From positions 496,001 through 560,000 of the forward strand of contig NZ_VIVL01000002.1 of assembly GCF_007828835.1 (NCBI RefSeq): 64,000 nt of DNA, in the 5' to 3' direction. Position 1 is the first letter of the stretch. Each line of letters opens with the position of its first letter. Shown here piece after piece: positions 34,440 to 43,761 of this stretch. Both the position numbers and the translations under genes were made by a program. Under the pieces are notes generated by a model. It saw only the letters and a program-made list of their open reading frames with translations. It made no database searches and was not told the DNA's origin. The stretch comes from Variovorax beijingensis. Its GTDB lineage: Bacteria; Pseudomonadota; Gammaproteobacteria; Burkholderiales; Burkholderiaceae_C.

Positions 34440-34528
34440 GGCCATGCCAGTGCACCCGCGGAACCGGCTTTGCCGGGCCGCAGGGTGCGCCCCCCGGTGG
34501 GGAGAGGCGCCGCAGGCGCTTCGGGGGG
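34440..34528. repeat. Compound palindromic intergenic element
   Basis: The 131-bp gap between the rhomboid start and the argH stop is filled with nested inverted repeats: CCGGC-TTT-GCCGG (about 34460-34480), a block CGCCCCCC facing CGGGGGG across 20-odd bp (about 34488-34526), and GCGCC-GCA-GGCGC inside it. The style and wording resemble the GC-rich repeat elements scattered in Comamonadaceae chromosomes, from memory rather than a search. It may act as a terminator or mRNA stabiliser for argH. Confidence 0.5.
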
Positions 34529-35926
<1,398 letters not shown>

Positions 35927-35975
35927 GGGAGCCGTGCTAGAGGCAATAATGGGTTGGTTACCCAATGTATCTGTA

Positions 35976-37049
35976 ATGCGCAACCCGTCGATTTTATCGG
36001 CCACCTCCACCTCCACGCCTGCGGCCCCGCCGGAAAGAGGGCGTTTGCCCGTGCGCGGCAGCCCGGGGCTGTTCGACGCCTGCCAGATCGGGGTGGTGCT
36101 GCGCGCGGTGCTGTTCGTGGAGGCGCTGGTGGCGACCGCGACGCTGTTCGTGTCGTCCTCCCCTGGGGAATGGCTGGTGCAGACCGCCACCGTCACGGGC
36201 GGCGCGCTGCCTGCGACGCTGCTGTGGCTGGTGGCGGCCTGCGGGCTCAAGAAGCCGCTGGGCCGCCTGCCGCGACAGGCGCAGTACGCGGCCGGTGCCG
36301 CGCTGGGCGCCGTTTCCTCGCTCTACGGTTGCGGCCTCTTGCGGCTGACCGGCGTGCTGGGCACGGCGCCGTGGCTCGCGAGCGCGGTGGCGGGCGCGTT
36401 CATTGCGGGCATGGTGATGGCGGCGATGGTGCTGCGCGCGCGCGGCCGGACGCCAGCCGCCATGACGGCCCGGCTGGAGGAACTGCAGTCGCGCATCCGC
36501 CCCCACTTCTTGTTCAACACGCTCAACAGCGCCATTGCGCTGGTGCGGGAAGAACCCGCCAAGGCCGAGACCATGCTCGAAGACCTGGCCGAGCTGTTCC
36601 GCCAGGCGCTGGCCGATCCGGGCGAATCGGGCACGCTGGCCGACGAGATTGCGCTGGCCGAGCGCTACCTGGCCATCGAGCAGGTGCGCTTCGGCGACCG
36701 GTTGCGCATCCGCTGGGACCTCGATGCCGCGGCCAGCAGCGCCAGGCTGCCGCCGCTGCTGCTGCAGCCGTTGGTCGAAAATGCCATCAAGCACGGCGTG
36801 GAGCCCAGCCCCGAGGGCGCCAAGCTGCGCATCCGCACCGAACGCCGCGGCAGCGTGGTGGTGATCGAGGTCGTCAACAGCCTGCCGCCGCTGCGCTGGG
36901 CCGACGAGCCCCTGCCGCGCGGCCATGGCATCGCCTTGGCCAACGTGCGTGACCGGCTGCGGCTCCTGCACGACATGCAGATGCAGTTCAGCGCCGGCAT
37001 GGACCAGAAGAACTACCGCGTGCGCATTGCCATTCCCGCCGAATCATGA
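35976..37049 (+). CDS. Sensor histidine kinase, LytS/AlgZ (HPK7) family
   Basis: A protein of 357 aa with about four membrane helices (41-155), then the His_kinase domain with phospho-acceptor His177 in [13 protein letters not shown], the N-box [17 protein letters not shown], and the G-box [13 protein letters not shown]. It signals to the LytTR regulator encoded 4 bp overlapping downstream. The start at ATG 35976 is the best fit; ATG codons at 35925 and 35949 are in frame upstream. Upstream is an inverted repeat TGGGT-TGGTT-ACCCA (35950-35964). It is divergent from argH. Confidence 0.9.
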   Translation: MRNPSILSATSTSTPAAPPERGRLPVRGSPGLFDACQIGVVLRAVLFVEALVATATLFVSSSPGEWLVQTATVTGGALPATLLWLVAACGLKKPLGRLPRQAQYAAGAALGAVSSLYGCGLLRLTGVLGTAPWLASAVAGAFIAGMVMAAMVLRARGRTPAAMTARLEELQSRIRPHFLFNTLNSAIALVREEPAKAETMLEDLAELFRQALADPGESGTLADEIALAERYLAIEQVRFGDRLRIRWDLDAAASSARLPPLLLQPLVENAIKHGVEPSPEGAKLRIRTERRGSVVVIEVVNSLPPLRWADEPLPRGHGIALANVRDRLRLLHDMQMQFSAGMDQKNYRVRIAIPAES

Positions 37050-37792
37050 CCCTCAAGACCTTGATCGTTGACGACGAAGCCCTGGCCCGCTCGCGCCTGC
37101 GCACGCTGCTGCGCGACTGCGGCTCGCCCGCCGCCGAGGTGGTGGCCGAGGCCGCCCAGGGCGCCGAGGCGCAGCAGCATCTCGCGGGCATGGCGCTGGA
37201 CCTGGTGCTGCTCGACGTCCACATGCCCGGCATCGACGGCATCGAGGTGGCGCGCGCCCTGCGCGGGCGGGCCGATGCGCCGGCCGTGGTGTTCGTCACG
37301 GCCCATGCGGCCCATGCCGTGACGGCCTTCGACCTCGATGCGGTCGACTACCTGACCAAGCCGGTGCGCGCCGAGCGCCTTCAGCAGGCGCTGCAGAAGG
37401 CCGAGCGCTTCCTGAAGGAGCGGCGCGCGCTGCAGGCCGACGCGCTGCAGGAAAGCGTGCTCATCCAGGACCGCGGCCGTGCCGAGCGGGTGCCGCTGTC
37501 GGAGGTGCTCTACCTGAAGTCCGAATACAAGTACCTCACGGTGCGCACCGCCACCCGCAGCCACATCCTGGACGGCTCGCTGAACGAATTCGAGGAGCGC
37601 TATCCCACGCGCTTCCTGCGCGTGCACCGCAATGCGCTGGTGGCGCGCTCGGCCATCCGCGCGCTCGAGAAATACGATGACGGGGAAGACGCCGAAGGCT
37701 GGGCCCTGCGGCTCGACGCGATTCCCGAACCGGTCGCGGTGTCGCGGCGACAATTGGCTGCAGTGCGCGAAGTGCTGAAGGAAGCGCGATGA
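37046..37792 (+). CDS. LytTR-family response regulator (AlgR-like)
   Basis: A protein of 248 aa. The receiver domain has the acidic pair Asp9/Asp10, phospho-acceptor Asp57 (LLDVHMPG), Thr85 and Lys105 (YLTKP). A LytTR DNA-binding domain follows from about 145 to 245 (LYLKSEYKYLTVRTA, then RFLRVHRNALVARSAI). It overlaps the kinase stop by 4 bp (ATGA), so the two are translationally coupled. In Pseudomonas the related AlgR controls alginate and type IV pili and lies next to argH on one side and hemC on the other. The target genes here are not visible. Confidence 0.92.
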   Translation: MTLKTLIVDDEALARSRLRTLLRDCGSPAAEVVAEAAQGAEAQQHLAGMALDLVLLDVHMPGIDGIEVARALRGRADAPAVVFVTAHAAHAVTAFDLDAVDYLTKPVRAERLQQALQKAERFLKERRALQADALQESVLIQDRGRAERVPLSEVLYLKSEYKYLTVRTATRSHILDGSLNEFEERYPTRFLRVHRNALVARSAIRALEKYDDGEDAEGWALRLDAIPEPVAVSRRQLAAVREVLKEAR

Positions 37793-39042
37793 CCGACGAC
37801 AAGAAAACGGCCGGAGAGACACCGGCAACGCCGCAGCCCACGCCACCGCCCGCGGACGCGCCGCCCGAGGTGCCGCCGGAGCCCGTGCTGGAGTCCCCGC
37901 CCGAAGCGGTGCCGCCGGAACTGGCGGCGGAGCCCGAGCGCCTGCTGCTGCACATGCCGGTCGACGTGCGCAGCGCCTCGCTGGTGGTGCTCGCCGTGCT
38001 GGGCAGCGTTTTCGCGCTGCGATGGGGCCAGGCCGTGTTCATCCCGCTGATGCTGAGCCTGATGCTGACCTACGCGCTGTCGCCGCTGGTCGAGCAGCTG
38101 CACCGCCTGCGTCTGCCGCGCTGGATCGCTGCGGCGCTGATTCTCGTCGGCCTGTTCGGCGGCCTGGGCTGGACCGGCTACTCGCTTTCGGGCAATGCCA
38201 CGCAACTGGCCGAATCGCTGCCCGTCGCGGCCCAGAAACTGGGGCAGGCCATGCGCAGGAGCAGGGGCGCCAGCGCCACGCCGCTCGACAGCGTGCAGCA
38301 GGCGGCCGCGCAGCTCGAGAAGGCGGCCGAGGAAAACTCCGCGCGCGTCGCGGCCCGCAAGGGCGTCGCGCGCGTCGTGATCGAGCGGCCGTCCTTCAAC
38401 GTGCGCGACTACCTGCTGAGCGGCACCGTCGGCCTGCTCGAGGCGATCGGGCAGCTCACGCTGGTCGCCTTCCTGACCTACTTCGCACTGTGCTCGGGAG
38501 ACACCTTCCGGCGCAAGCTGATCAAGATCACCGGCCCGAGCCTGCAGAAGAAGAAGGTCACCGTTCATGTGCTCGACGACATCACCCGCAACATCGAGCG
38601 CTACCTGCTGGTGCAGATCCTCATCAGCGCGCTGGTGGGTGTGACGACCGGCCTCGCCTTCTGGGCCATCGGGGTGGAGAACGCGGCCGTGTGGGGAATC
38701 ATCGCGGGCGTGACCAACCTCATTCCCTACGTCGGCTCGGTGATCGTGATGGTGGCCGCGGGGCTGGTGGCCTTCCTGCAGTTCAACAGCCTGGAGATGG
38801 GCGTCCTGGTGGGCGGCGTGTCGCTCGCCATCCACACGCTGGTCGGCAACCTGCTGATGCCCTGGCTCACCAGCCGCACCAGCCGCATGAATCCGGTGGC
38901 CGTTTTCGTGGGCGTGATCTTCTGGGGCTGGCTCTGGGGCGTGTGGGGGCTGCTGCTGGGCATTCCGATCACCATGGTGATCAAGTCGATCTGCGACCGG
39001 GTCGAGGATCTGCAGCCGATCGGGGAGCTGCTCGGGGAGTAG
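37789..39042 (+). CDS. AI-2E family transporter (PerM/TqsA-like permease)
   Basis: A protein of 417 aa. A Pro/Glu-rich cytoplasmic head of about 50 residues is followed by the eight-helix AI-2E family core. The C-terminal GVTNLIPYVGSVIVM segment and the final LLLGIPITMVIKSI block are typical. Members export small molecules such as the quorum signal AI-2 or act as Na+(Li+)/H+ antiporters; the substrate is not set by sequence. It overlaps the response regulator by 4 bp (ATGA), so kinase, regulator and permease form one tight transcription unit. Confidence 0.9.
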   Translation: MTDDKKTAGETPATPQPTPPPADAPPEVPPEPVLESPPEAVPPELAAEPERLLLHMPVDVRSASLVVLAVLGSVFALRWGQAVFIPLMLSLMLTYALSPLVEQLHRLRLPRWIAAALILVGLFGGLGWTGYSLSGNATQLAESLPVAAQKLGQAMRRSRGASATPLDSVQQAAAQLEKAAEENSARVAARKGVARVVIERPSFNVRDYLLSGTVGLLEAIGQLTLVAFLTYFALCSGDTFRRKLIKITGPSLQKKKVTVHVLDDITRNIERYLLVQILISALVGVTTGLAFWAIGVENAAVWGIIAGVTNLIPYVGSVIVMVAAGLVAFLQFNSLEMGVLVGGVSLAIHTLVGNLLMPWLTSRTSRMNPVAVFVGVIFWGWLWGVWGLLLGIPITMVIKSICDRVEDLQPIGELLGE

Positions 39043-39046
39043 GGGC

Positions 39047-40300
39047 TCATCCGGCACGCCGGCCGCGCTCCAGCCGGCCGAAGCGCACGATCATCCACGG
39101 CCCCAGCAGCGCGCCGAGTCCGACCGAACTCCATGCCGCCACCCAGCTGTACGTGCTGCCGAGGCCGAAGCGCGTCTGCCCCCAGTCCAGCGCAAGGCCG
39201 AACACCCACGGACTCAGCGCGCCGGCGCCGAAGCCCATCACCGAGCGCACCGAGTACGCCACGCCCAGCCGGTGCGGCGCCACCACGTCGGCCAGCGCGG
39301 TCGAATAGACGGAAGAGTCCGCGATCGCGAGCAGGTTGTAGATGGCGGCCATCGCGGCCAGCAGCCACAGCGGCCAGGTCCACATCCAGCCGAACGCGAA
39401 GGACATGCACAGGCTCATGAGCGTGGCGGCCATCATGATGCGTGCGCGGCCGAAGCGGTCGGACGCGGCACCGCCCCCGATGCTGCCGAACACGCTCACC
39501 AGGTGCGCGAGCGCCGCCAGCGCAATGCCCGCGCCCTGCCATGGCGCGGCACCGCCGGCCGAGGCGACCAGGTAGGCCGGCAGCCAGGCCCACAGGGCCA
39601 TCAGCTCCCAGCAGTGGAAGGCATAGGCCCAGTTGCCGGCCATGGCGGGCTTGTCGCGCACCGTCTCGGCCAGCGCATGCCAGGTGCCTTCGCGCGGCGT
39701 TCCCGTGCCGGCAGGCGGTGCGGGCGGCCGCATGCGCCGCAGTGCCGGCACCGTCAGCAGCGCACCCGCGAAGGTGCAGCCCGCCGCCGCCAGCAGGCCG
39801 AACCGCCAGTGCAGGGCATGGCTGAAGGCCGCCACCACCGCCAGCGACAAGGCGTAGCCCATCGACGCCGACCCAAGGAAGAGCCCCATCGCCCGGCCGC
39901 GCACGGCGGGCTCGGCGTTGCGCGCGAGCAGCTGCAGGCCCGGCGTGTACGAGGCGCCCGCGCACAGCCCGGCCAGGCCGTAGAGCAGCAGCGCCGAAAG
40001 ATGGTCGTGCGCGAAGGCGGCAAAAGTCAGTGCCGAGCATGCGCTGACCGCGCTGCCGATGAAGAAGACGCGGTGCGGGCCGTAGCGGTCGGCCAGCAGG
40101 CCCACGGCAAACAGCGAGCTCATGTAGCCGACGTGCCATGCGCTCTGGATCGAGCCGGCCTGCGCGGCTGTCATGCGCCAGTCGGCCATCATGAAAGGCA
40201 GCACCCCGGAATAGGCTGTGACCACCATGGCCTGCAGCAGCCGGCTCGCGCACAGCAGCGCGAGCCATCCGCGAGCGGGGGCCGGTTCAGCGCAGCGCAC
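39047..40300 (-). CDS. MFS transporter
   Basis: A protein of 417 aa with 12 predicted helices. It shows the MFS loop motif GLLADRYGPHRVF between helices 2 and 3 and a repeat-like GGGAASDRFGRARIM in the second half. The start is taken as GTG 40300, which lets it overlap the upstream GNAT by 14 bp, but the open frame continues further and no start has a strong RBS. The substrate is unknown. It is convergent with the AI-2E permease (4-bp gap). Confidence 0.85.
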   Translation of the reverse strand: MRCAEPAPARGWLALLCASRLLQAMVVTAYSGVLPFMMADWRMTAAQAGSIQSAWHVGYMSSLFAVGLLADRYGPHRVFFIGSAVSACSALTFAAFAHDHLSALLLYGLAGLCAGASYTPGLQLLARNAEPAVRGRAMGLFLGSASMGYALSLAVVAAFSHALHWRFGLLAAAGCTFAGALLTVPALRRMRPPAPPAGTGTPREGTWHALAETVRDKPAMAGNWAYAFHCWELMALWAWLPAYLVASAGGAAPWQGAGIALAALAHLVSVFGSIGGGAASDRFGRARIMMAATLMSLCMSFAFGWMWTWPLWLLAAMAAIYNLLAIADSSVYSTALADVVAPHRLGVAYSVRSVMGFGAGALSPWVFGLALDWGQTRFGLGSTYSWVAAWSSVGLGALLGPWMIVRFGRLERGRRAG

Positions 40301-40811
40301 GTTGCATGAGCACGGTGTCGACCCACTGCCCGAACTTGAACCCCACGTTGCGCAGCACGCCCACCGTTTCGAAGCCCAGGCCCAGGTGCACGCGCTGCGA
40401 GCCCGCGTTGGCACTGTTGCCGATCACCGCCACCATCTGCGCGAAGCCGCTGCCGGTGCAGCGCCGGATCAGCTCCTGGAGCAGCGCGCGGCCGATGCCA
40501 TGGCCCTGCATGCCCTCTGCGACATAGATCGAGTCTTCGACCGTGTAGCGGTAGGCGGAGCGGCTGCGGTAGGGGCTCGCATAGGCGTAGCCGGCCACCT
40601 CGCCGTCCTTCACCGCAACAAGGTAGGGGAGGCCGCGCGCAAGCACGCCGGCGCGGCGCGCCTGCATCTCTTCGACGCTGGGCACCTCTTCCTCGAAGGA
40701 GCACAGGTCGTGCAGCACGTAGCGGCTGTAGATGGCCTGTACCGATGGCATGTGGTGCGCCCCGGCGTCGAGGATTTCAATGGCAGCGAGTGCTTGGGTT
40801 GGCGGAGGCAT
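40287..40811 (-). CDS. GNAT family N-acetyltransferase (phosphinothricin/methionine-sulfone type)
   Basis: A protein of 174 aa. It begins with IEILDAGAHHMPSVQAIY, then has SFEEEVPSVEEM, the acetyl-CoA loop YVAEGMQGHGIGRALL and a C-terminal GLGFETVGVLRNVGFKFG. This set fits the Pat/MddA group that acetylates phosphinothricin, methionine sulfoximine or sulfone. It is cytosolic. The ATG at 40811 begins the family sequence and is followed downstream by the MFS gene, with overlap. It is divergent from a LysR regulator, which may control it. Confidence 0.88.
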   Translation of the reverse strand: MPPPTQALAAIEILDAGAHHMPSVQAIYSRYVLHDLCSFEEEVPSVEEMQARRAGVLARGLPYLVAVKDGEVAGYAYASPYRSRSAYRYTVEDSIYVAEGMQGHGIGRALLQELIRRCTGSGFAQMVAVIGNSANAGSQRVHLGLGFETVGVLRNVGFKFGQWVDTVLMQRALR

Positions 40812-40840
40812 GGCGCGGATCTTGACGCTGCACTGACGAT

Positions 40841-40856
40841 AAGTGAAGCTTCGCTT
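40841..40856. promoter_or_regulatory. Palindrome, candidate LysR binding site
   Basis: AAGT-GAAGCTTC-GCTT (40841-40856) has a perfect GAAGCTTC core with near-symmetric flanks, in the 49-bp gap between the GNAT and LysR genes. LysR regulators usually bind such dyads in the divergent promoter. This is inference from position and symmetry. Confidence 0.35.
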
Positions 40857-40860
40857 ACTG

Positions 40861-41805
40861 ATGCAAGGCATAAGAAATACTTTGGACAAGACACTGAACC
40901 TCGATCAGCTCCGGTCTTTCGGCCTGGTGATCGAAACTGGCAGCTTCTCGGCCGCGGCCGACCGGCTCGGCCTCACGCAGCCTGCGGTGAGCCTGCAGAT
41001 CCGCCAGCTGGAGCGCAGGCTCGCGGTGCGCCTGGTCGAGCGCGTCGGCAAGCGCGCCAGGGCCACGCCGGCCGGCGCGGAGCTGCTGCGGCACAGCCAC
41101 CACATCGAGACCGCGGTGGAGAACGCCATCGACGCGCTGGCGGACCACGCGAGCGGCATCACGGGCCGCGTGCGGCTGGGCACCGGCGCCACCGCCTGCC
41201 TGTATTTCTTGCCGGCCGTGCTGCGCAGCCTGCGCGAACAGTTTCCGGCGCTCGGCATCGTGGTGAGCACCGGCAACACCGACGACCATGTCCGCAAGGT
41301 GGAGGAGAACAGCAGCGACCTTGCGCTGGTGACGCTGCCGGCCGCGGGCCGGTCACTGAGCGTCGTGCCGGTGCTCGACGACGAGTTCATCGCCATCGGT
41401 CGCAGCGATCTCGCGCCGCTGAAGGCGCGCGTGGCGCCCGCCGATCTGGCTGCGCTGCCGCTGGTGCTGTTCGAGCCCGCGGCCAACACGCGCAAGCTGG
41501 TCGACCGCTGGTTCGCGGCCGAAGGCCTGCAGCCGCAGCCTGTCATGGAGCTGGGCAGCGTCGAGGCCATGAAGGAAATGGTGGCTGCGGGGCTGGGCTA
41601 CGGCATCGTGCCGCGCATGGCGATGACGGGCCGCGGCGCGCACCCCGGCCTGAAGATCAGCCGGCTGGACCCCCGCATGCACCGCACGCTCGCCGTGGTG
41701 ATCCGGCGCGACAAGCCGGTCAACAAGGCCCTGCGCGTGGTGCTCGATGCGATCCTGGCGGCGGGCGCAGAGGCCGGCCGCGCTGCTACTCGGCCGAAGA
41801 AGTAG
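40861..41805 (+). CDS. LysR-family transcriptional regulator
   Basis: A protein of 314 aa. The N-terminal winged helix (LNLDQLRSFGLVIETGSFSA, AADRLGLTQPAVSLQIRQLE) is followed by the LysR substrate-binding domain (about 100-300). The ATG at 40861 is used; a GTG at 40843 is in frame, but neither has a clear RBS. It is divergent from the GNAT/MFS pair and its 3' end overlaps the convergent MFS gene by 20 bp. It probably regulates the GNAT; the co-inducer is unknown. Confidence 0.9.
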   Translation: MQGIRNTLDKTLNLDQLRSFGLVIETGSFSAAADRLGLTQPAVSLQIRQLERRLAVRLVERVGKRARATPAGAELLRHSHHIETAVENAIDALADHASGITGRVRLGTGATACLYFLPAVLRSLREQFPALGIVVSTGNTDDHVRKVEENSSDLALVTLPAAGRSLSVVPVLDDEFIAIGRSDLAPLKARVAPADLAALPLVLFEPAANTRKLVDRWFAAEGLQPQPVMELGSVEAMKEMVAAGLGYGIVPRMAMTGRGAHPGLKISRLDPRMHRTLAVVIRRDKPVNKALRVVLDAILAAGAEAGRAATRPKK

Positions 41806-43024
41806 CCAGCGCGGCGCCGCCGCGCGCCCGGCCCAGCGTGCCGACGATGAGCGCCGCAATCAGCACCAGCACGCCGCTGAGCACCATCGCGCTGGAGATG
41901 CCGTGGTTGTCGACCGTCACGCCGCCGATCAGCGCGCCGGAAGCGATCGCCACCTGGAAGCCGCTCACGAGCAGGGCCTGGCCGGCTTCGGGAGCGTCGG
42001 GCACGGCCTCCATCATCCAGCCCGTGAGCGCGACAGGGATCAGGCCGAAGGCCACGCCCCAGATCACGACCACCACCGCGCCGGGCACGAAGCCGGAGCC
42101 GATCACGGTCGAAAGCAAGAGTGCCGTGGCCAGCATCAGCGCCGCCAGCAGGGTGGTGCCGCGCACGCTGCGCGCCACCAGGCTGCCGCCGAGGAAGGTG
42201 CCGACGAAGCCCACCGCGCCATAGACCAGCAGCAGTGTCGAGACCGAGTTGGGCGCGAGCCCGAACACCTGCTGCAGCAGCGGCTTCAGGTAGGTGTAGG
42301 CCGCGAAGTGGCCGGCAATGAAGAACAGCACCGCGAGCAGCCCGACCTGCGCCATGCGGCGCGTCAGCGGCGTGAGCAGGTCGCGCGCACCGATGGCGCG
42401 CACCGGCGGTATCGCGGGCAGCAGCCACAGCTGCACCAGCAGCACCGCGGCTGCGAGCGCGCCGGGCGCGGCGAACGAGGCGCGCCAGCCGAACTGCGTG
42501 CCCAGGAACGAGCCGGCAGGCACGCCGAGCACGGTGGCGGCGGACACGCCCGCCAGCACCAGCGACATGGCGCGCGCCTTGGAGGCGTCCGGCACCAGCT
42601 GCGTGGCGGCGGCCGGCGCGAAGGTCCAGAAGCCGCCCACGCACAGGCCGAGCATCAGGCGTGCGACCAGCATGGTCGCGAAGTTGGGCGCAAAGGCGGC
42701 CAGCAGGTTCGAGGCGATCAGCAGGGTGGTGAGCGCGATCAGCACGGTGCGCCGGTCGAGCCGGCCCGAGGCCACGATCAGCGCGGGGCCGGCAAAGGCG
42801 GCCAGCACGCCGGGCATGGTGATCATCAGGCCGGCCGTGCCGTCGGACACGTTCAGCCCGCGGGCGATGTCGGTCAAAAGGCCGATGGGCATGAACTCGG
42901 TCGAGACCATGGCAAAGGTGCCGACGGCGATCGAGCCGACCGCAAGCCAGGCGGAGCGGGCGGTCCTGGCGGGTTCGGGCGCAAGATCATCGATGCAGGG
43001 GTTGCTGCTGGGTGAATTCGTCAT
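41786..43024 (-). CDS. MFS transporter, DHA1/PurR-NepI-like
   Basis: A protein of 412 aa with 12 helices. The N-terminal MVSTEFMPIGLLTDIARGLNVS block and the VASGRLDRRTVLIA loop are typical of the drug/arabinose/purine-efflux branch (AraJ, NepI, SotB). It probably exports a sugar, nucleoside or drug. The start ATG 43024 is preferred over the far longer open frame. It is convergent with the LysR gene and 167 bp from the next gene on the same strand. Confidence 0.88.
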   Translation of the reverse strand: MTNSPSSNPCIDDLAPEPARTARSAWLAVGSIAVGTFAMVSTEFMPIGLLTDIARGLNVSDGTAGLMITMPGVLAAFAGPALIVASGRLDRRTVLIALTTLLIASNLLAAFAPNFATMLVARLMLGLCVGGFWTFAPAAATQLVPDASKARAMSLVLAGVSAATVLGVPAGSFLGTQFGWRASFAAPGALAAAVLLVQLWLLPAIPPVRAIGARDLLTPLTRRMAQVGLLAVLFFIAGHFAAYTYLKPLLQQVFGLAPNSVSTLLLVYGAVGFVGTFLGGSLVARSVRGTTLLAALMLATALLLSTVIGSGFVPGAVVVVIWGVAFGLIPVALTGWMMEAVPDAPEAGQALLVSGFQVAIASGALIGGVTVDNHGISSAMVLSGVLVLIAALIVGTLGRARGGAALATSSAE

Positions 43025-43191
43025 GGGAAGAGGTCCTGGGCCGCGTCGGCAAGCGCATACCGACACGTTGTTGCGAAAGGCTGCCCAGTGTCGGAGCGGA
43101 CGGGTCCGCGACAAAGGGGCCTGCCGGCAGTAGTCAGTTTCCCGGCGGAGAACAATCGACCCTTTTGCCGTTCGCCGCCTTCCCGGTTCCG

Positions 43192-43731
43192 CTAGACGTG
43201 CGATGCGCGAAGCTCCAGCACCCGCCCATCGGCAATGAACGAATCGCCCACCAGCACGCGAAAGGCCGCACCTGCGGGAAACCGCGCCGCTGCGGTTTCC
43301 GGCGACAGAAGCTCGATGTCGAGCGCATGCGGCTTTCCCCTTGCGAGCACTTCTCCCTGCGGCACGAACCAGCGCGCGGAGAAGCCTTCGCTGCCGACCA
43401 CCAGCGCGCAGCGGTATTCGCCCGCGGCCAGCGGTACGTCGTGCGAAGGCAGCGCCGGCGGGCGCAGCGTGAGCTCGGCCAGGAAGTGGGGCGCGAACGC
43501 GCGCGTCGCATCGAAGGTCGCGGGCTCGGCCGGCGGCGCGCGACGCGGCAGCTTGCCGATGAGCCAGGCAATGACGTTGCCGATGATCGGCACCCACAGC
43601 ACCATCAGCAGCGTGCCGATGTCGCGCGTGGTCGTGCCGCGCTCGGCGTAGTGCCGCACGATCGCGCCCGCGACCGCCACGCACAGCAGGATGAAGACGA
43701 TGAGCTTGCGGCGGGACTGGATGGTGGTCAT
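43192..43731 (-). CDS. Hypothetical inner-membrane protein
   Basis: A protein of 179 aa. It has two N-terminal membrane helices (KLIVFILLCVAVAGAIV, then LLMVLWVPIIGNVIAWLIG) and a C-terminal soluble domain of about 110 residues that is beta-rich. I do not recognise a family. It lies 30 bp after the glucan synthase gene on the same strand, so it may be co-transcribed and help the same process. Confidence 0.7.
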   Translation of the reverse strand: MTTIQSRRKLIVFILLCVAVAGAIVRHYAERGTTTRDIGTLLMVLWVPIIGNVIAWLIGKLPRRAPPAEPATFDATRAFAPHFLAELTLRPPALPSHDVPLAAGEYRCALVVGSEGFSARWFVPQGEVLARGKPHALDIELLSPETAAARFPAGAAFRVLVGDSFIADGRVLELRASHV

Positions 43732-43761
43732 GGACAGGGAAATGGAATCGGCCCGCGGACC

